In this document: one piece after another, positions 1 to 7,403 of the stretch | Position numbering within the stretch: the first letter of the stretch is position 1 | How the letters are laid out: the number at the start of each line of letters is the position of its first letter | Assembly (NCBI RefSeq): GCF_052088025.1 | Contig: NZ_JBQCYD010000058.1 | Location: 1-12,839, forward strand | Length of the DNA stretch: 12,839 nucleotides | Source: Anaeromonas sp052088025 | GTDB lineage: Bacteria; Bacillota; Clostridia; Tissierellales; SIT17 | Reading direction: 5' to 3' | Translations under genes and position numbers: made by a program | Notes under the pieces: model-generated | The model's input: only the letters and a program-made list of their open reading frames with translations | Database searches by the model: none | What the model was told of the DNA's origin: nothing

Positions 1-1475
1 ATTATAATGCAAATTAATCCGCCACTACCTTTGTTTATAATTCTTTGTAAGGTTCTTTGTATCTTACTTCTAGCATCAATAGGCATCATATTTATTTTTG
101 TTTGTAATTGCTCATTTACTAATTCATGGAGAGATTTGCCAAACATATTAGTTTCCCAAATTTTTGCAGGATCATTTTCAAACTCTTCTAAAAGATAATT
201 AACTAATTCTTCACTTTGTTTTTCAGTTCCAATTATAGGTGAAACTTCTGTAGCAATATCAGCCCTTATAAGGTGAAGTGATGGTGCATTTGCTTTTAAT
301 CTCACTCCAAATCTATGACCATCTTTGAAGGTTTCAGGCTCTAATAATTCTAATTCATCTATACTTGGAGAAACTAGCCCATATCCAGTTTGTTTTACAT
401 CTTCAAGTGCCACCCTAATTTTGTCATGTTCTTTTTTAATTTCTGCAAGTTTTGTTACTAGACTTAATATTTGATGTTCCCCTTTAATATCATATCCTGT
501 TGATTCACTTATTACATTGTAGAATATGCTATTATCAACCCCCAAATCTATATTTACTACTCCCCTGCCTAAGTTTATTTCATTTATGTTTGTTTTTTCA
601 ACAACATCACATTGGCTCATTATATTAACCGCTTTATTAATTTCACTTAATTTATATATATTAGATGTATTTTCTATTACTGTTTCAATAATTTTTTTCT
701 TTAAAGAATGTTTAGTACTTAATCCATCTACCCAACCAGGTAAATCAATATTAACTTCTTGAATAGGGAATTCTAAAAGCACTTTATTAAGTGTAGAAGT
801 AATATCTTGAATTTCCAAATTCATACAATCTACAGCTATTACAGGAACCTTATATTTTTCTTCTAAATTTTCTTTAAGTGCTAGTGTACTATCAAGTGTT
901 GGGTGCTTTGAATTTAAAAGTATTACAAATGGTTTATCTAATTCTTGAAGTTCTTTTACTACTCTTTCCTCTGATGAAATATAACTTGATCTATCAATAT
1001 CTGTAAAAGATCCATCAGTTGTAATTACAATACCTATAGTAGAATGATCAGTTATAACTTTTCTTGTTCCTATTTCAGCTGCTTCTTCAAAAGGAATTTC
1101 CTTTTGATACCAAGGTGTAGTAACCATCCTTGGCATATTGTTTTCTTCGTGGCCTAATACCCCATCTACTAAATACCCCACACAATCTACCATTCTTACT
1201 TTAAATTTAATATTATCTTCTAAAGTTAAATCTACAGCTTCACTTGGTACAAATTTAGGTTCTGTAGTAGTAATAGTTTTACCTGCACCAGATTGAGGCA
1301 ATTCATCCTTTGCCCTTTCTCTTCTATGCTCATTTTCTATATTTGGTATAACTAACTGATCCATAAACTTTTTAATGAATGTTGACTTTCCTGTCCTTAC
1401 TGGTCCTACAACTCCAATATAAATGTCCCCATCAGTTCTCTCAGAGATTTCTTTATATATATTGAATTTATCCAC
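1..1475 (-). CDS. spoIVA: Stage IV sporulation protein A (SpoIVA), 3'-truncated by the window edge
   Basis: SpoIVA is the ATPase that polymerises on the outer forespore membrane and anchors the spore coat; in Bacillus it is made in the mother cell. The frame is open from a GTG at 1475 to the left edge: 491 codons plus two bases, against 492 residues in B. subtilis. Only the last codon and the stop are missing. The Walker A loop GPVRTGKST is at residues 24-32, with K30 at the position known to be essential in B. subtilis; D97 in DCVGY is the Walker B-type aspartate. Other family hallmarks are TTTEPKFVPSEA (69-80), the KQTGYG segment, FGVRLKA and the C-terminal GSGGLICII. The GTG start is preceded by GGGAGG about nine bases upstream. 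It lies downstream of gpsA, as in Bacillus, but a strong terminator separates the two, so it is probably transcribed separately. Confidence 0.97.
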   Translation of the reverse strand, partial: MDKFNIYKEISERTDGDIYIGVVGPVRTGKSTFIKKFMDQLVIPNIENEHRRERAKDELPQSGAGKTITTTEPKFVPSEAVDLTLEDNIKFKVRMVDCVGYLVDGVLGHEENNMPRMVTTPWYQKEIPFEEAAEIGTRKVITDHSTIGIVITTDGSFTDIDRSSYISSEERVVKELQELDKPFVILLNSKHPTLDSTLALKENLEEKYKVPVIAVDCMNLEIQDITSTLNKVLLEFPIQEVNIDLPGWVDGLSTKHSLKKKIIETVIENTSNIYKLSEINKAVNIMSQCDVVEKTNINEINLGRGVVNIDLGVDNSIFYNVISESTGYDIKGEHQILSLVTKLAEIKKEHDKIRVALEDVKQTGYGLVSPSIDELELLEPETFKDGHRFGVRLKANAPSLHLIRADIATEVSPIIGTEKQSEELVNYLLEEFENDPAKIWETNMFGKSLHELVNEQLQTKINMMPIDARSKIQRTLQRIINKGSGGLICII

Positions 1476-1526
1476 TAACGTCGCCTCCCTTATAAATTAA
1501 ACAAATCATATATCTTCTTAAATTAT

Positions 1527-1554
1527 ATATATTGAACTTGAAATCAAAATATTA
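1527..1554 (-). promoter_or_regulatory. Tentative SigE-type promoter of spoIVA
   Basis: Upstream of spoIVA the minus strand reads TAATATT (1554-1548), which fits the SigE -35 consensus KMATATT. After a 13-base gap comes CAATATAT (1534-1527), only a partial match to the SigE -10 (CATACA-T). spoIVA is SigE-controlled in Bacillus, which is the main reason to propose this. No good SigA promoter is visible in this AT-rich gap. The call is weak because the -10 has about four mismatches. Confidence 0.25.
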
Positions 1555-1563
1555 CAAGCATTA

Positions 1564-1605
1564 AAAAATAACCTTAAAATATTTAAATATTTTAAGGTTA
1601 TTTTT
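1564..1605 (-). terminator. Palindromic terminator downstream of gpsA
   Basis: A perfect 42-base inverted repeat has 21-base arms (AAAAATAACCTTAAAATATTT and its complement) and no designed loop. On the minus strand it lies 13 bases after the gpsA stop and ends in a run of T, as expected of an intrinsic terminator for the operon that ends with gpsA. The symmetry and the T-run on the plus side (1610-1620) would also let it work in the opposite direction. It isolates spoIVA from readthrough. Confidence 0.85.
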
Positions 1606-1618
1606 AAAGTTTTTTTTT

Positions 1619-2620
1619 TTACATCTCTACTTCATGGGTTTTATCTCTAAGCATAAGATTTATAACTGAATTTTTAACATCCTTGCCTTCATATAAAACT
1701 TGATATATTTCATTTATTATAGGCATTTCAACATTTAATTTTTTTGCTAAATTATAAGCAGATTTAGAAGTTTTTATTCCTTCAACTACCATACCAACTT
1801 CGCGACTTGCTTCTTCCATAGAAAGACCTTCTCCAATTTTTATACCAGCCCTTCTATTTCTACTATGCATACTTGTACAAGTTACTATCAAATCACCAAT
1901 TCCAGAAAGTCCTGCAAAAGTCATAGCATTTGCTCCCATTTTTTCTCCAAGTCTTGCAATTTCTATTATACCTCTATTCATTAAAGCTGCTTTTGTATTA
2001 TCTCCATGGCCTAATCCATCTGATATACCTGCCCCAAGTGCTATCACATTTTTTATAGCTCCTCCAAGTTCTACACCTACTACATCTTCATTAGTATATA
2101 CTCTGAATTTAGGTGTCATAAAAAACTCTTGAACATATAGTGCCGTCTCCTTATCCTTAGAAGCAACTACTATAGCTGTAGGAATATCCTTTGCAACTTC
2201 TTCTGCATGGGATGGGCCTGAAAGAATGGCATATTTTGAGTTTGGAACTAACTCTTTAACTATTTGTGAAATCCTTAAAAGTGTTCCAACTTCTATTCCC
2301 TTTGCAACATTTACTATAATCTGATCTTTTTTTATATGATCTTTTATGTTTTCTAAAGTAGCCCTTACAGCTTGAGTAGGAACAGCTAATAATAATATGT
2401 CTTTTTCTTTTATAGCTTCTTTTATATTAGAAGTTATATTTATATTACTTGGTAAGATTACACCAGGTAAATATTTTATATTTTCTCTTGATTCATTCAT
2501 CTCTATTGCTTTCTTTTCATCTCTAACCCACAAATCTACCTTTACACCTTTTTTAGCAAGTAATATAGATAGAGCACTACCCCAACTACCTCCACCTAAT
2601 ACACAAATATTTTTATCCAT
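1619..2620 (-). CDS. gpsA: NAD(P)-dependent glycerol-3-phosphate dehydrogenase
   Basis: GpsA reduces dihydroxyacetone phosphate to sn-glycerol-3-phosphate, the backbone for phospholipids, in the cytoplasm. The 333-residue length is normal. The Rossmann dinucleotide loop is LGGGSWGSA (8-16). VAKGIE (105-110) carries a conserved lysine, and GGAIKNVIALGAGISDGLGHGDNTKAAL starts at 186, with K190 as the expected catalytic lysine. LSGIGDLIVTCTS (238-250) is the C-terminal family signature. The ATG is preceded by AGGAGG at a seven-base spacing. It starts 11 bases after the plsY stop, so the two genes are almost certainly cotranscribed; GpsA makes the acceptor that PlsY acylates. It is the last gene of the operon and is followed by a strong hairpin terminator. 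Confidence 0.97.
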   Translation of the reverse strand: MDKNICVLGGGSWGSALSILLAKKGVKVDLWVRDEKKAIEMNESRENIKYLPGVILPSNINITSNIKEAIKEKDILLLAVPTQAVRATLENIKDHIKKDQIIVNVAKGIEVGTLLRISQIVKELVPNSKYAILSGPSHAEEVAKDIPTAIVVASKDKETALYVQEFFMTPKFRVYTNEDVVGVELGGAIKNVIALGAGISDGLGHGDNTKAALMNRGIIEIARLGEKMGANAMTFAGLSGIGDLIVTCTSMHSRNRRAGIKIGEGLSMEEASREVGMVVEGIKTSKSAYNLAKKLNVEMPIINEIYQVLYEGKDVKNSVINLMLRDKTHEVEM

Positions 2621-2631
2621 AAAAAATCCTC

Positions 2632-3231
2632 CTATTTTGATTTCTGTCCTATTTTAGATTCTTCACCATTTAATAATCTTTTTATATTAGATTTATGCCT
2701 AAACACAGCAATAGCAGCTAATACCACTAAAAATAGAATATATTTCAAGTCAAAAGGACGAACTATTAATAAAGCTATAAATGGAACTAAAGATATAGCT
2801 AAAACAGATCCTAATGATACATATTTAGTTTTTATAATTATTAATATACCTATTATTATTGCAATTAAAGCAGGAACAGGGTTTATGAATGTTGCAGCAC
2901 CAATTGTAGTTGCTATACCTTTGCCGCCTTTAAATTTAAGTACAATTGGAAAATCATGACCTATTACAGCAAATACTCCTGCTATTAGACTACCACTATA
3001 GCCAAGTAACATTTGACCTATTATTACTGCTATGATACCTTTTAATGCATCAAAAAGAAATGTTATAATAGCAATTTTTTTCCCAAAAACTCTTAAAGCA
3101 TTTGTAGCTCCAGCATTTCCACTACCTTTTGTTCTAATATCGGTTTTTTTTATCAATTTTCCTAATATAAATGATGTAGAAAAGTTACCAATAGCATAAG
3201 ATATTAGTATTACCAAAAGGATATTAAGCAA
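2632..3231 (-). CDS. plsY: Acyl-phosphate:glycerol-3-phosphate acyltransferase PlsY
   Basis: PlsY is an integral membrane enzyme that transfers an acyl group from acyl-phosphate to glycerol-3-phosphate, giving lysophosphatidic acid. I place the start at TTG 3231, giving 199 residues. It sits one base after the der stop and has an AGGGGAG ribosome site six bases upstream, and the protein then begins directly in the first membrane helix, as in the family. An in-frame ATG at 3285 would add 18 residues (MDWKVHLFG...) encoded inside der and lacks a good ribosome site. The three PlsY motifs are present: GSGNAGATN (36-44), FKGGKGIATT (100-109) and RHKSNIKRLLNG (178-189). Five or so hydrophobic segments are visible. 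It lies in the operon DUF512-der-plsY-gpsA. Confidence 0.95.
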   Translation of the reverse strand: MLNILLVILISYAIGNFSTSFILGKLIKKTDIRTKGSGNAGATNALRVFGKKIAIITFLFDALKGIIAVIIGQMLLGYSGSLIAGVFAVIGHDFPIVLKFKGGKGIATTIGAATFINPVPALIAIIIGILIIIKTKYVSLGSVLAISLVPFIALLIVRPFDLKYILFLVVLAAIAVFRHKSNIKRLLNGEESKIGQKSK

Positions 3232-3232
3232 A

Positions 3233-4549
3233 TTACTCTCCCCTTTCCCTAAATTCGAACCAAATAGGTGTACCTTCCAGTCCAAATGAATTTCTTATTT
3301 GATTTTCTAAATATCTTGCATATGAAAAATGCATTAATTCTTTATCATTTACAAAAATTATGAATTTAGGTGGTTTAGAAGAAGCCTGAGTTGCATAAAA
3401 AATCTTAAGCCTTCTACCTTTATCTGAAGGTGGTTGATTCATAAGGATTGCTTCTCCTACTATATCATTTAATACTCCTGTTTTTATTCTCATAGAATGA
3501 TTATTTGATACAATTTTTATTAGATCAATAATTCTATTTATTCTCTTTCCTGTCAATGCAGAAGTAAGTATAATAGGTGCATAGGTCATAAAAGATAATT
3601 CATTTCTAACTTCTTTTTCAAATTTTAAATATGTCTTATCTTCTTTTTCTATTAAATCCCATTTGTTAACTAATATTATAGCAGCTCTACCATTGTCATG
3701 AGCATAGCCTGCTATTTTTTTATCTTGTTCTGTAACGCCTTCTTCTGCATCGATTACAATCAAACATACATCTGATCTTTCAATTGCTGTAAGTGCTCTA
3801 ACAACACTATATCTTTCAATATTTTCTGTTACTTTTTTCTTTCTTCTCATTCCTGCAGTATCTATAAACACATACTTTTCATCTCCAACATTAAATGGAG
3901 TATCAATAGCATCCCTTGTAGTACCTGGAATATCACTTACTATTACACGTTCTTCGCCTAATATTTTATTTATAAGAGAAGATTTTCCTGCATTTGGTTT
4001 ACCTATAACAGCTACTTTTATAACATCTTCTTCATATCCCATATCTTTATCATCTGGGAAATTAGCTATAACTTCATCTAATAAGTCTCCTATACTATAT
4101 CCATGACTTGCAGATATCATTATTGGCTCAGATAATCCTAATTCATAAAATTCATATATAGTATCCGGTGGAGTGTGAGAATCCACCTTATTTGCTACTA
4201 AAAGTACCTTCTTACTTGATTTTCTAAGCATACTTGCAACTTCTCTATCTGTAGATGTAAGCCCCTCTTTACCATCTACCATAAAGATTATTACATCAGC
4301 AGTTTCTATTGCTATTTCAGCTTGATTTCTCATTTGAGATAATATGATATCTTCACTATCTGGTTCAATTCCTCCAGTATCAATCATAGTAAAATAATTA
4401 TTTAACCATTCACCTTCAGCATATATCCTATCTCGTGTAACACCTGGTGTATCCTCTACTATCGATATTCTTCTTCCTGCAATTCTGTTAAACAAAGTTG
4501 ATTTGCCTACATTGGGTCTTCCCACTATAGCAAGTATTGGTCTAGCCAT
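3233..4549 (-). CDS. der: Ribosome biogenesis GTPase Der (EngA)
   Basis: Der is an essential tandem GTPase required for 50S ribosomal subunit assembly. The 438-residue length is typical. The first G domain shows G1 GRPNVGKST (10-18), G3 DTGG (57-60) and G4 NKVD (120-123). The second shows G1 GKPNAGKSS (183-191), G3 DTAG (230-233) and G4 NKWD (295-298). A KH-like C-terminal domain follows from about 350 and ends FEFRERGE. The ATG has GAGGTGAAG just upstream, overlapping the end of the previous gene (10-base gap). Its stop overlaps the plsY ribosome site, so translation is probably coupled. The order der-plsY-gpsA, with spoIVA nearby, resembles that in other spore formers. Confidence 0.98.
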   Translation of the reverse strand: MARPILAIVGRPNVGKSTLFNRIAGRRISIVEDTPGVTRDRIYAEGEWLNNYFTMIDTGGIEPDSEDIILSQMRNQAEIAIETADVIIFMVDGKEGLTSTDREVASMLRKSSKKVLLVANKVDSHTPPDTIYEFYELGLSEPIMISASHGYSIGDLLDEVIANFPDDKDMGYEEDVIKVAVIGKPNAGKSSLINKILGEERVIVSDIPGTTRDAIDTPFNVGDEKYVFIDTAGMRRKKKVTENIERYSVVRALTAIERSDVCLIVIDAEEGVTEQDKKIAGYAHDNGRAAIILVNKWDLIEKEDKTYLKFEKEVRNELSFMTYAPIILTSALTGKRINRIIDLIKIVSNNHSMRIKTGVLNDIVGEAILMNQPPSDKGRRLKIFYATQASSKPPKFIIFVNDKELMHFSYARYLENQIRNSFGLEGTPIWFEFRERGE

Positions 4550-4559
4550 ATCTTCACCT

Positions 4560-5882
4560 CTAATTTATTAATGTATTTATAAAATCAAAGCCATTTACTT
4601 TTGATATAAATACATCTTTTTTTATTTTGTTTCTTACATCTTCTAAGCTTATATCATCTAAAAAAACTTCTTCACCATTTCTAAGCATTGATTCTGGTAT
4701 TATAAGTTGATTAAAATCTTTCTTTTCTACATTTTTGATTAAATCCTTACCTGTAATAAGCCCTGACACAGTAATAGTATGACCAAAAAAGTCGTTTTTA
4801 ACTTCAATAACTTCTATATTTAATCCAGGAATTTTATCACTTATCATTTTAGATATATGGCACATAAAATCATATGCAAGAGTTCCTGTTGCAATTAAAA
4901 CTTTTTTATTTACTTTTACATCCTTTATTTTAGATAATTCTTCTTCTATACTTGCTTTAAAATCCCTAAGTAAACCAACACCATTTTCTATCTGAGGAAA
5001 TCCTTCATAATCTTCATATGTTGGTAACTCTCTATTAGCTAAAACATAAAATTCATCTGATGCAAATATAAAGCTACTTCCAAATTCTTTTAGATATTTA
5101 TTTTGATATTCTTTTATTTCATCTAATAATTTAGTTGATTTTTCCTTATTATAAGCCTCTACCTTTTTAAGTCCTTCCCTGTATTTTGTAAGTCCAACAG
5201 GTACTACAGCTACACTTTCTATATTAGGATAAAGTTTTGATAGATCATTTAAGGTGTTTTTTAGTTCAATTCCATCATTTACTCCTGGTATCAAAACAAT
5301 CTGAGCATTCATTTCTATATTTGCTTCATTAAACCTTTTTAAAATGTCATATAATTTTCCTGCATTTTTATTGTTTAGCATTTCTTCTCGTAAATCTTTA
5401 TTTGTAGTATGAACAGATATATTTATAGGACTTATTCTATATTTTATAATCCTATTTATATCTTCATCGCTCATATTTGTAAGCGTGATAAAATTACCTT
5501 GTAAAAATGAAAGACGAGAATCATCATCTTTAAAATATAAAGTTTCTCTCATATTTTCAGGTAATTGATCTATGAAGCAAAACATACAATTATTTCTACA
5601 GCTCTTTGCCTTATCTATTAAAGAATTAGAAAATTCTATGCCTAAATCCTCATCATATTCTTTTTCTATTTCTAAATCCCAAATTTCTCCATTTGCTTTT
5701 TTTATCTTAACTATTACGTATTCATCAGAAATATGAAATTTATAATCAATAATATCTTTTATAATATTGTCATTAATAGAAATAAGTATATCACCTACTT
5801 CTACATCCATTTCTTCTCCTATACTATGAGCTTTAATATTTTCTATTATATTTATATTCTCATTTATATTTCTTAATTCCAT
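4560..5882 (-). CDS. PDZ / radical SAM / DUF512 family protein of unknown function
   Basis: This 440-residue protein is conserved in clostridia and some other bacteria; its reaction has not, to my knowledge, been established. Residues 1-75 look like a PDZ-type domain (GDILISINDN at 30-39). Residues 95-102 hold the radical SAM cluster motif C95-x3-C99-x2-C102, so a 4Fe-4S cluster and S-adenosylmethionine cleavage are expected. The partial radical SAM barrel (ISPINISVHTT, MNAQIVLIPGVNDG) is followed by the DUF512 region (VAVVPVGLTKYREGL and on to the C-terminus), which contains IATGTLAYDFM. The ATG has AGGAAGG seven bases upstream. It is the first gene of the operon with der, plsY and gpsA; the ten-base spacing to der argues for cotranscription. 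A link to ribosome or membrane work is suggested only by position. Confidence 0.93.
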   Translation of the reverse strand: MELRNINENINIIENIKAHSIGEEMDVEVGDILISINDNIIKDIIDYKFHISDEYVIVKIKKANGEIWDLEIEKEYDEDLGIEFSNSLIDKAKSCRNNCMFCFIDQLPENMRETLYFKDDDSRLSFLQGNFITLTNMSDEDINRIIKYRISPINISVHTTNKDLREEMLNNKNAGKLYDILKRFNEANIEMNAQIVLIPGVNDGIELKNTLNDLSKLYPNIESVAVVPVGLTKYREGLKKVEAYNKEKSTKLLDEIKEYQNKYLKEFGSSFIFASDEFYVLANRELPTYEDYEGFPQIENGVGLLRDFKASIEEELSKIKDVKVNKKVLIATGTLAYDFMCHISKMISDKIPGLNIEVIEVKNDFFGHTITVSGLITGKDLIKNVEKKDFNQLIIPESMLRNGEEVFLDDISLEDVRNKIKKDVFISKVNGFDFINTLIN

Positions 5883-5918
5883 ATTATATCCTTCCTAACT
5901 TAGTACCTGATTACAACA

Positions 5919-5927
5919 ATTATACCA
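5919..5927 (-). promoter_or_regulatory. Candidate extended -10 promoter for the DUF512-der-plsY-gpsA operon
   Basis: The minus strand reads TGGTATAAT here, an extended -10 (TGnTATAAT). It would place transcription start near 5912, about 30 bases before the start codon. The -35 region at the usual distance is poor (TAGGAA), which extended -10 promoters can tolerate. A second TATAAT (minus strand, about 25 bases further upstream) is an alternative. Some promoter is required because the glyA terminator lies just upstream. Confidence 0.45.
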
Positions 5928-6000
5928 TAATACTTTCTTTTTTCCTATTATACTTACGCTATGTTATCATTATATACCATATAAATCAATAAAAGTGAAC

Positions 6001-6033
6001 AAAAAAACAAGAGCACTTATATAAGTGCTCTTG
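6001..6033 (-). terminator. glyA intrinsic terminator overlapping the stop codon
   Basis: A perfect 26-base inverted repeat (6008-6033; arm CAAGAGCACTTAT) is followed on the minus strand by seven T (6007-6001). The last codons of glyA (PSRALI) and its TAA stop (6019-6017) lie inside the hairpin, with the stop in the tip and 3' arm. It is a strong, GC-containing stem by the standard of this window. Confidence 0.95.
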
Positions 6034-7255
6034 ATGGTAAATCAAAATTGCTTGTAAGTTCATGTACTTCTTTTTTAAGTTTTTCTGAGTCATCAGCTTT
6101 TGTTATAGCTCTATGCATAATATCAGCTATAATATCCATTTCTTCTTCCTTCATGCCTCTTGTTGTCACAGCTGGTGTTCCTATTCTTACTCCACTTGTT
6201 ACAAAAGGAGACTCAGTATCAAATGGTATAGTGTTTTTATTTACTGTAATATCTACATCAGTAAGTAATTTTTCTGCTTCTTTTCCTGTTAAATCATTTG
6301 CTTTTGCATCAATTAATATAAGATGATTGTCAGTACCACCTGAAACAAGTGTAATTCCTCTTTTAGTAAGTCCTTCTGCTAGAGCTTTAGCATTTTTTAC
6401 TACTTGCTTTTGATACTCTTTAAAATCATCTGTTAATGCTTCTTTAAATGCTACTGCTTTGGCACCTATAATATGCATAAGTGGTCCACCTTGAATTCCA
6501 GGGAATATTGCCTTATCCACCTTCTTAGCATGCTCTGCCTTGCAAAGAATAGCTCCTCCACGAGGTCCTCTTAGGGTTTTATGAGTTGTAGTAGTTACAA
6601 AATCAGCATATTCTACAGGGTTCATATGAATACCTGCTGCTACAAGACCTGCTATATGTGCCATATCAACCATTAAATATGCATCAACTTCTTTAGCTAT
6701 ATCTCTAAATTTAGAAAAATCTATTTCTCTAGGATATGCACTTGCTCCCGCTACTATTAACTTTGGCTTTTCTTCTTTAGCTATTTTAAGTATTTCATCA
6801 TAATCTATTGTCTGTGTTTCCTTATCTACTCCATATGATACAAAATTATAATATGTTCCAGAAATATTTACAGGGCTTCCATGAGTTAAATGTCCACCAT
6901 GACTTAAATTCATTCCTAAAACTTTATCTCCTGGTTTAAGTATAGAAAAATATACTCCTAAGTTAGCATTTGAACCAGAATGAGGTTGAACATTTGCATG
7001 TTCTGCACCAAATAATTCTTTTAGTCTTTCCCTTGCTAAATCTTCTACTTCATCTACAATTTCACATCCAGCATAGTATCGTTTTCCTGGATATCCTTCT
7101 GCATATTTGTTTGTTAATATACTTCCTGCAGATTCAAGTACTGAATCTGTCACATAATTTTCTGATGCAATAAGTTCTAAACCTTCTTTTTGTCTCTTAT
7201 ACTCTTTGTTTATTAGCTCAAATATTTCCTTGTCATGATTTTCAAGACTTTTCAA
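6017..7255 (-). CDS. glyA: Serine hydroxymethyltransferase
   Basis: GlyA is a PLP enzyme interconverting serine and glycine with tetrahydrofolate, the main source of one-carbon units. I choose TTG 7255 (412 residues, N-terminus MKSLENHDKEIFELI) because AAAGGTGAT lies six bases upstream and the family usually begins about here. A longer frame from TTG 7273 has no ribosome site and would start only about eight bases after the predicted transcription start. Conserved segments are LELIASENYV, NKYAEGYPGKRYYGC-like (here YYAGCE), NVQPHSGSNAN, MVDMAHIAGLVAAG and TTTTHKTLRGPRGG, whose lysine (about 226) binds PLP. The gene appears monocistronic with its own promoter, and its stop lies within the terminator. 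It diverges from a predicted threonine/serine exporter, consistent with shared amino-acid context. Confidence 0.96.
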   Translation of the reverse strand: MKSLENHDKEIFELINKEYKRQKEGLELIASENYVTDSVLESAGSILTNKYAEGYPGKRYYAGCEIVDEVEDLARERLKELFGAEHANVQPHSGSNANLGVYFSILKPGDKVLGMNLSHGGHLTHGSPVNISGTYYNFVSYGVDKETQTIDYDEILKIAKEEKPKLIVAGASAYPREIDFSKFRDIAKEVDAYLMVDMAHIAGLVAAGIHMNPVEYADFVTTTTHKTLRGPRGGAILCKAEHAKKVDKAIFPGIQGGPLMHIIGAKAVAFKEALTDDFKEYQKQVVKNAKALAEGLTKRGITLVSGGTDNHLILIDAKANDLTGKEAEKLLTDVDITVNKNTIPFDTESPFVTSGVRIGTPAVTTRGMKEEEMDIIADIMHRAITKADDSEKLKKEVHELTSNFDLPSRALI

Positions 7256-7282
7256 TTTACCATCACCTTTCAAAGTAGTTTA

Positions 7283-7339
7283 ATATAATAATAAACAAAA
7301 AATTGCCATTAGTCAAATCTTTATTGTTTATTATTATAT
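7283..7339. repeat. Long inverted repeat in the glyA/thrE divergent spacer
   Basis: The left arm (7283-7302) begins ATATAATAATAAACAA and the right arm (7320-7339) ends with its exact complement TTGTTTATTATTATAT. Sixteen bases match perfectly, then after one mismatch three more pair; the centre is 17 bases. The left arm contains the glyA -10 and the right arm contains the thrE -35. Neither predicted transcript includes the repeat, so if it functions it does so as DNA, for example as a regulator site. Confidence 0.7.
7288..7316 (-). promoter_or_regulatory. glyA promoter (SigA type)
   Basis: The minus strand reads TTGACT (7316-7311), a 17-base spacer, then TATTAT (7293-7288). Both hexamers are one to two bases from consensus. 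Transcription would start near 7281, giving a 26-base leader to the TTG start at 7255. No riboswitch is visible in so short a leader. Confidence 0.7.
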
Positions 7340-7351
7340 GGATGTTATAAT
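7324..7351 (+). promoter_or_regulatory. Promoter of the thrE-type operon
   Basis: The plus strand reads TTGTTT (7324-7329), a 16-base spacer, then a consensus TATAAT (7346-7351). The start would be near 7358, some 46 bases before the ATG at 7404. Its -35 lies eight bases from the divergent glyA -35, so the two polymerases would probably compete. Confidence 0.6.
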
Positions 7352-7403
7352 AATATAATATAGTGACACTTTAAAAATAAATGTATTAGTATGGGGTGAG
7401 TGA

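Noticed and set aside
526..762. Plus-strand open frame in the first 1.5 kb
   Set aside because: The minus-strand frame here is a continuous, clearly recognisable SpoIVA, so this is its shadow.
2397..2657. Plus-strand open frame opposite gpsA
   Set aside because: It overlaps the conserved Rossmann region of gpsA in antisense and has no ribosome site.
5969..5984. Small palindrome TTATAT-GGT-ATATAA upstream of the DUF512 operon
   Set aside because: Six-base A/T arms are expected by chance in this DNA and it does not coincide with the best -10; not strong enough to call an operator.
6048..6326. Plus-strand open frame opposite the glyA 3' end
   Set aside because: Shadow of glyA; serine/phenylalanine-rich product of reversed codons, no start signal.
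7274..7403. Possible riboswitch (glycine or other) before glyA or thrE
   Set aside because: The leaders are only about 26 and 46 bases and contain no glycine-riboswitch or T-box motifs.
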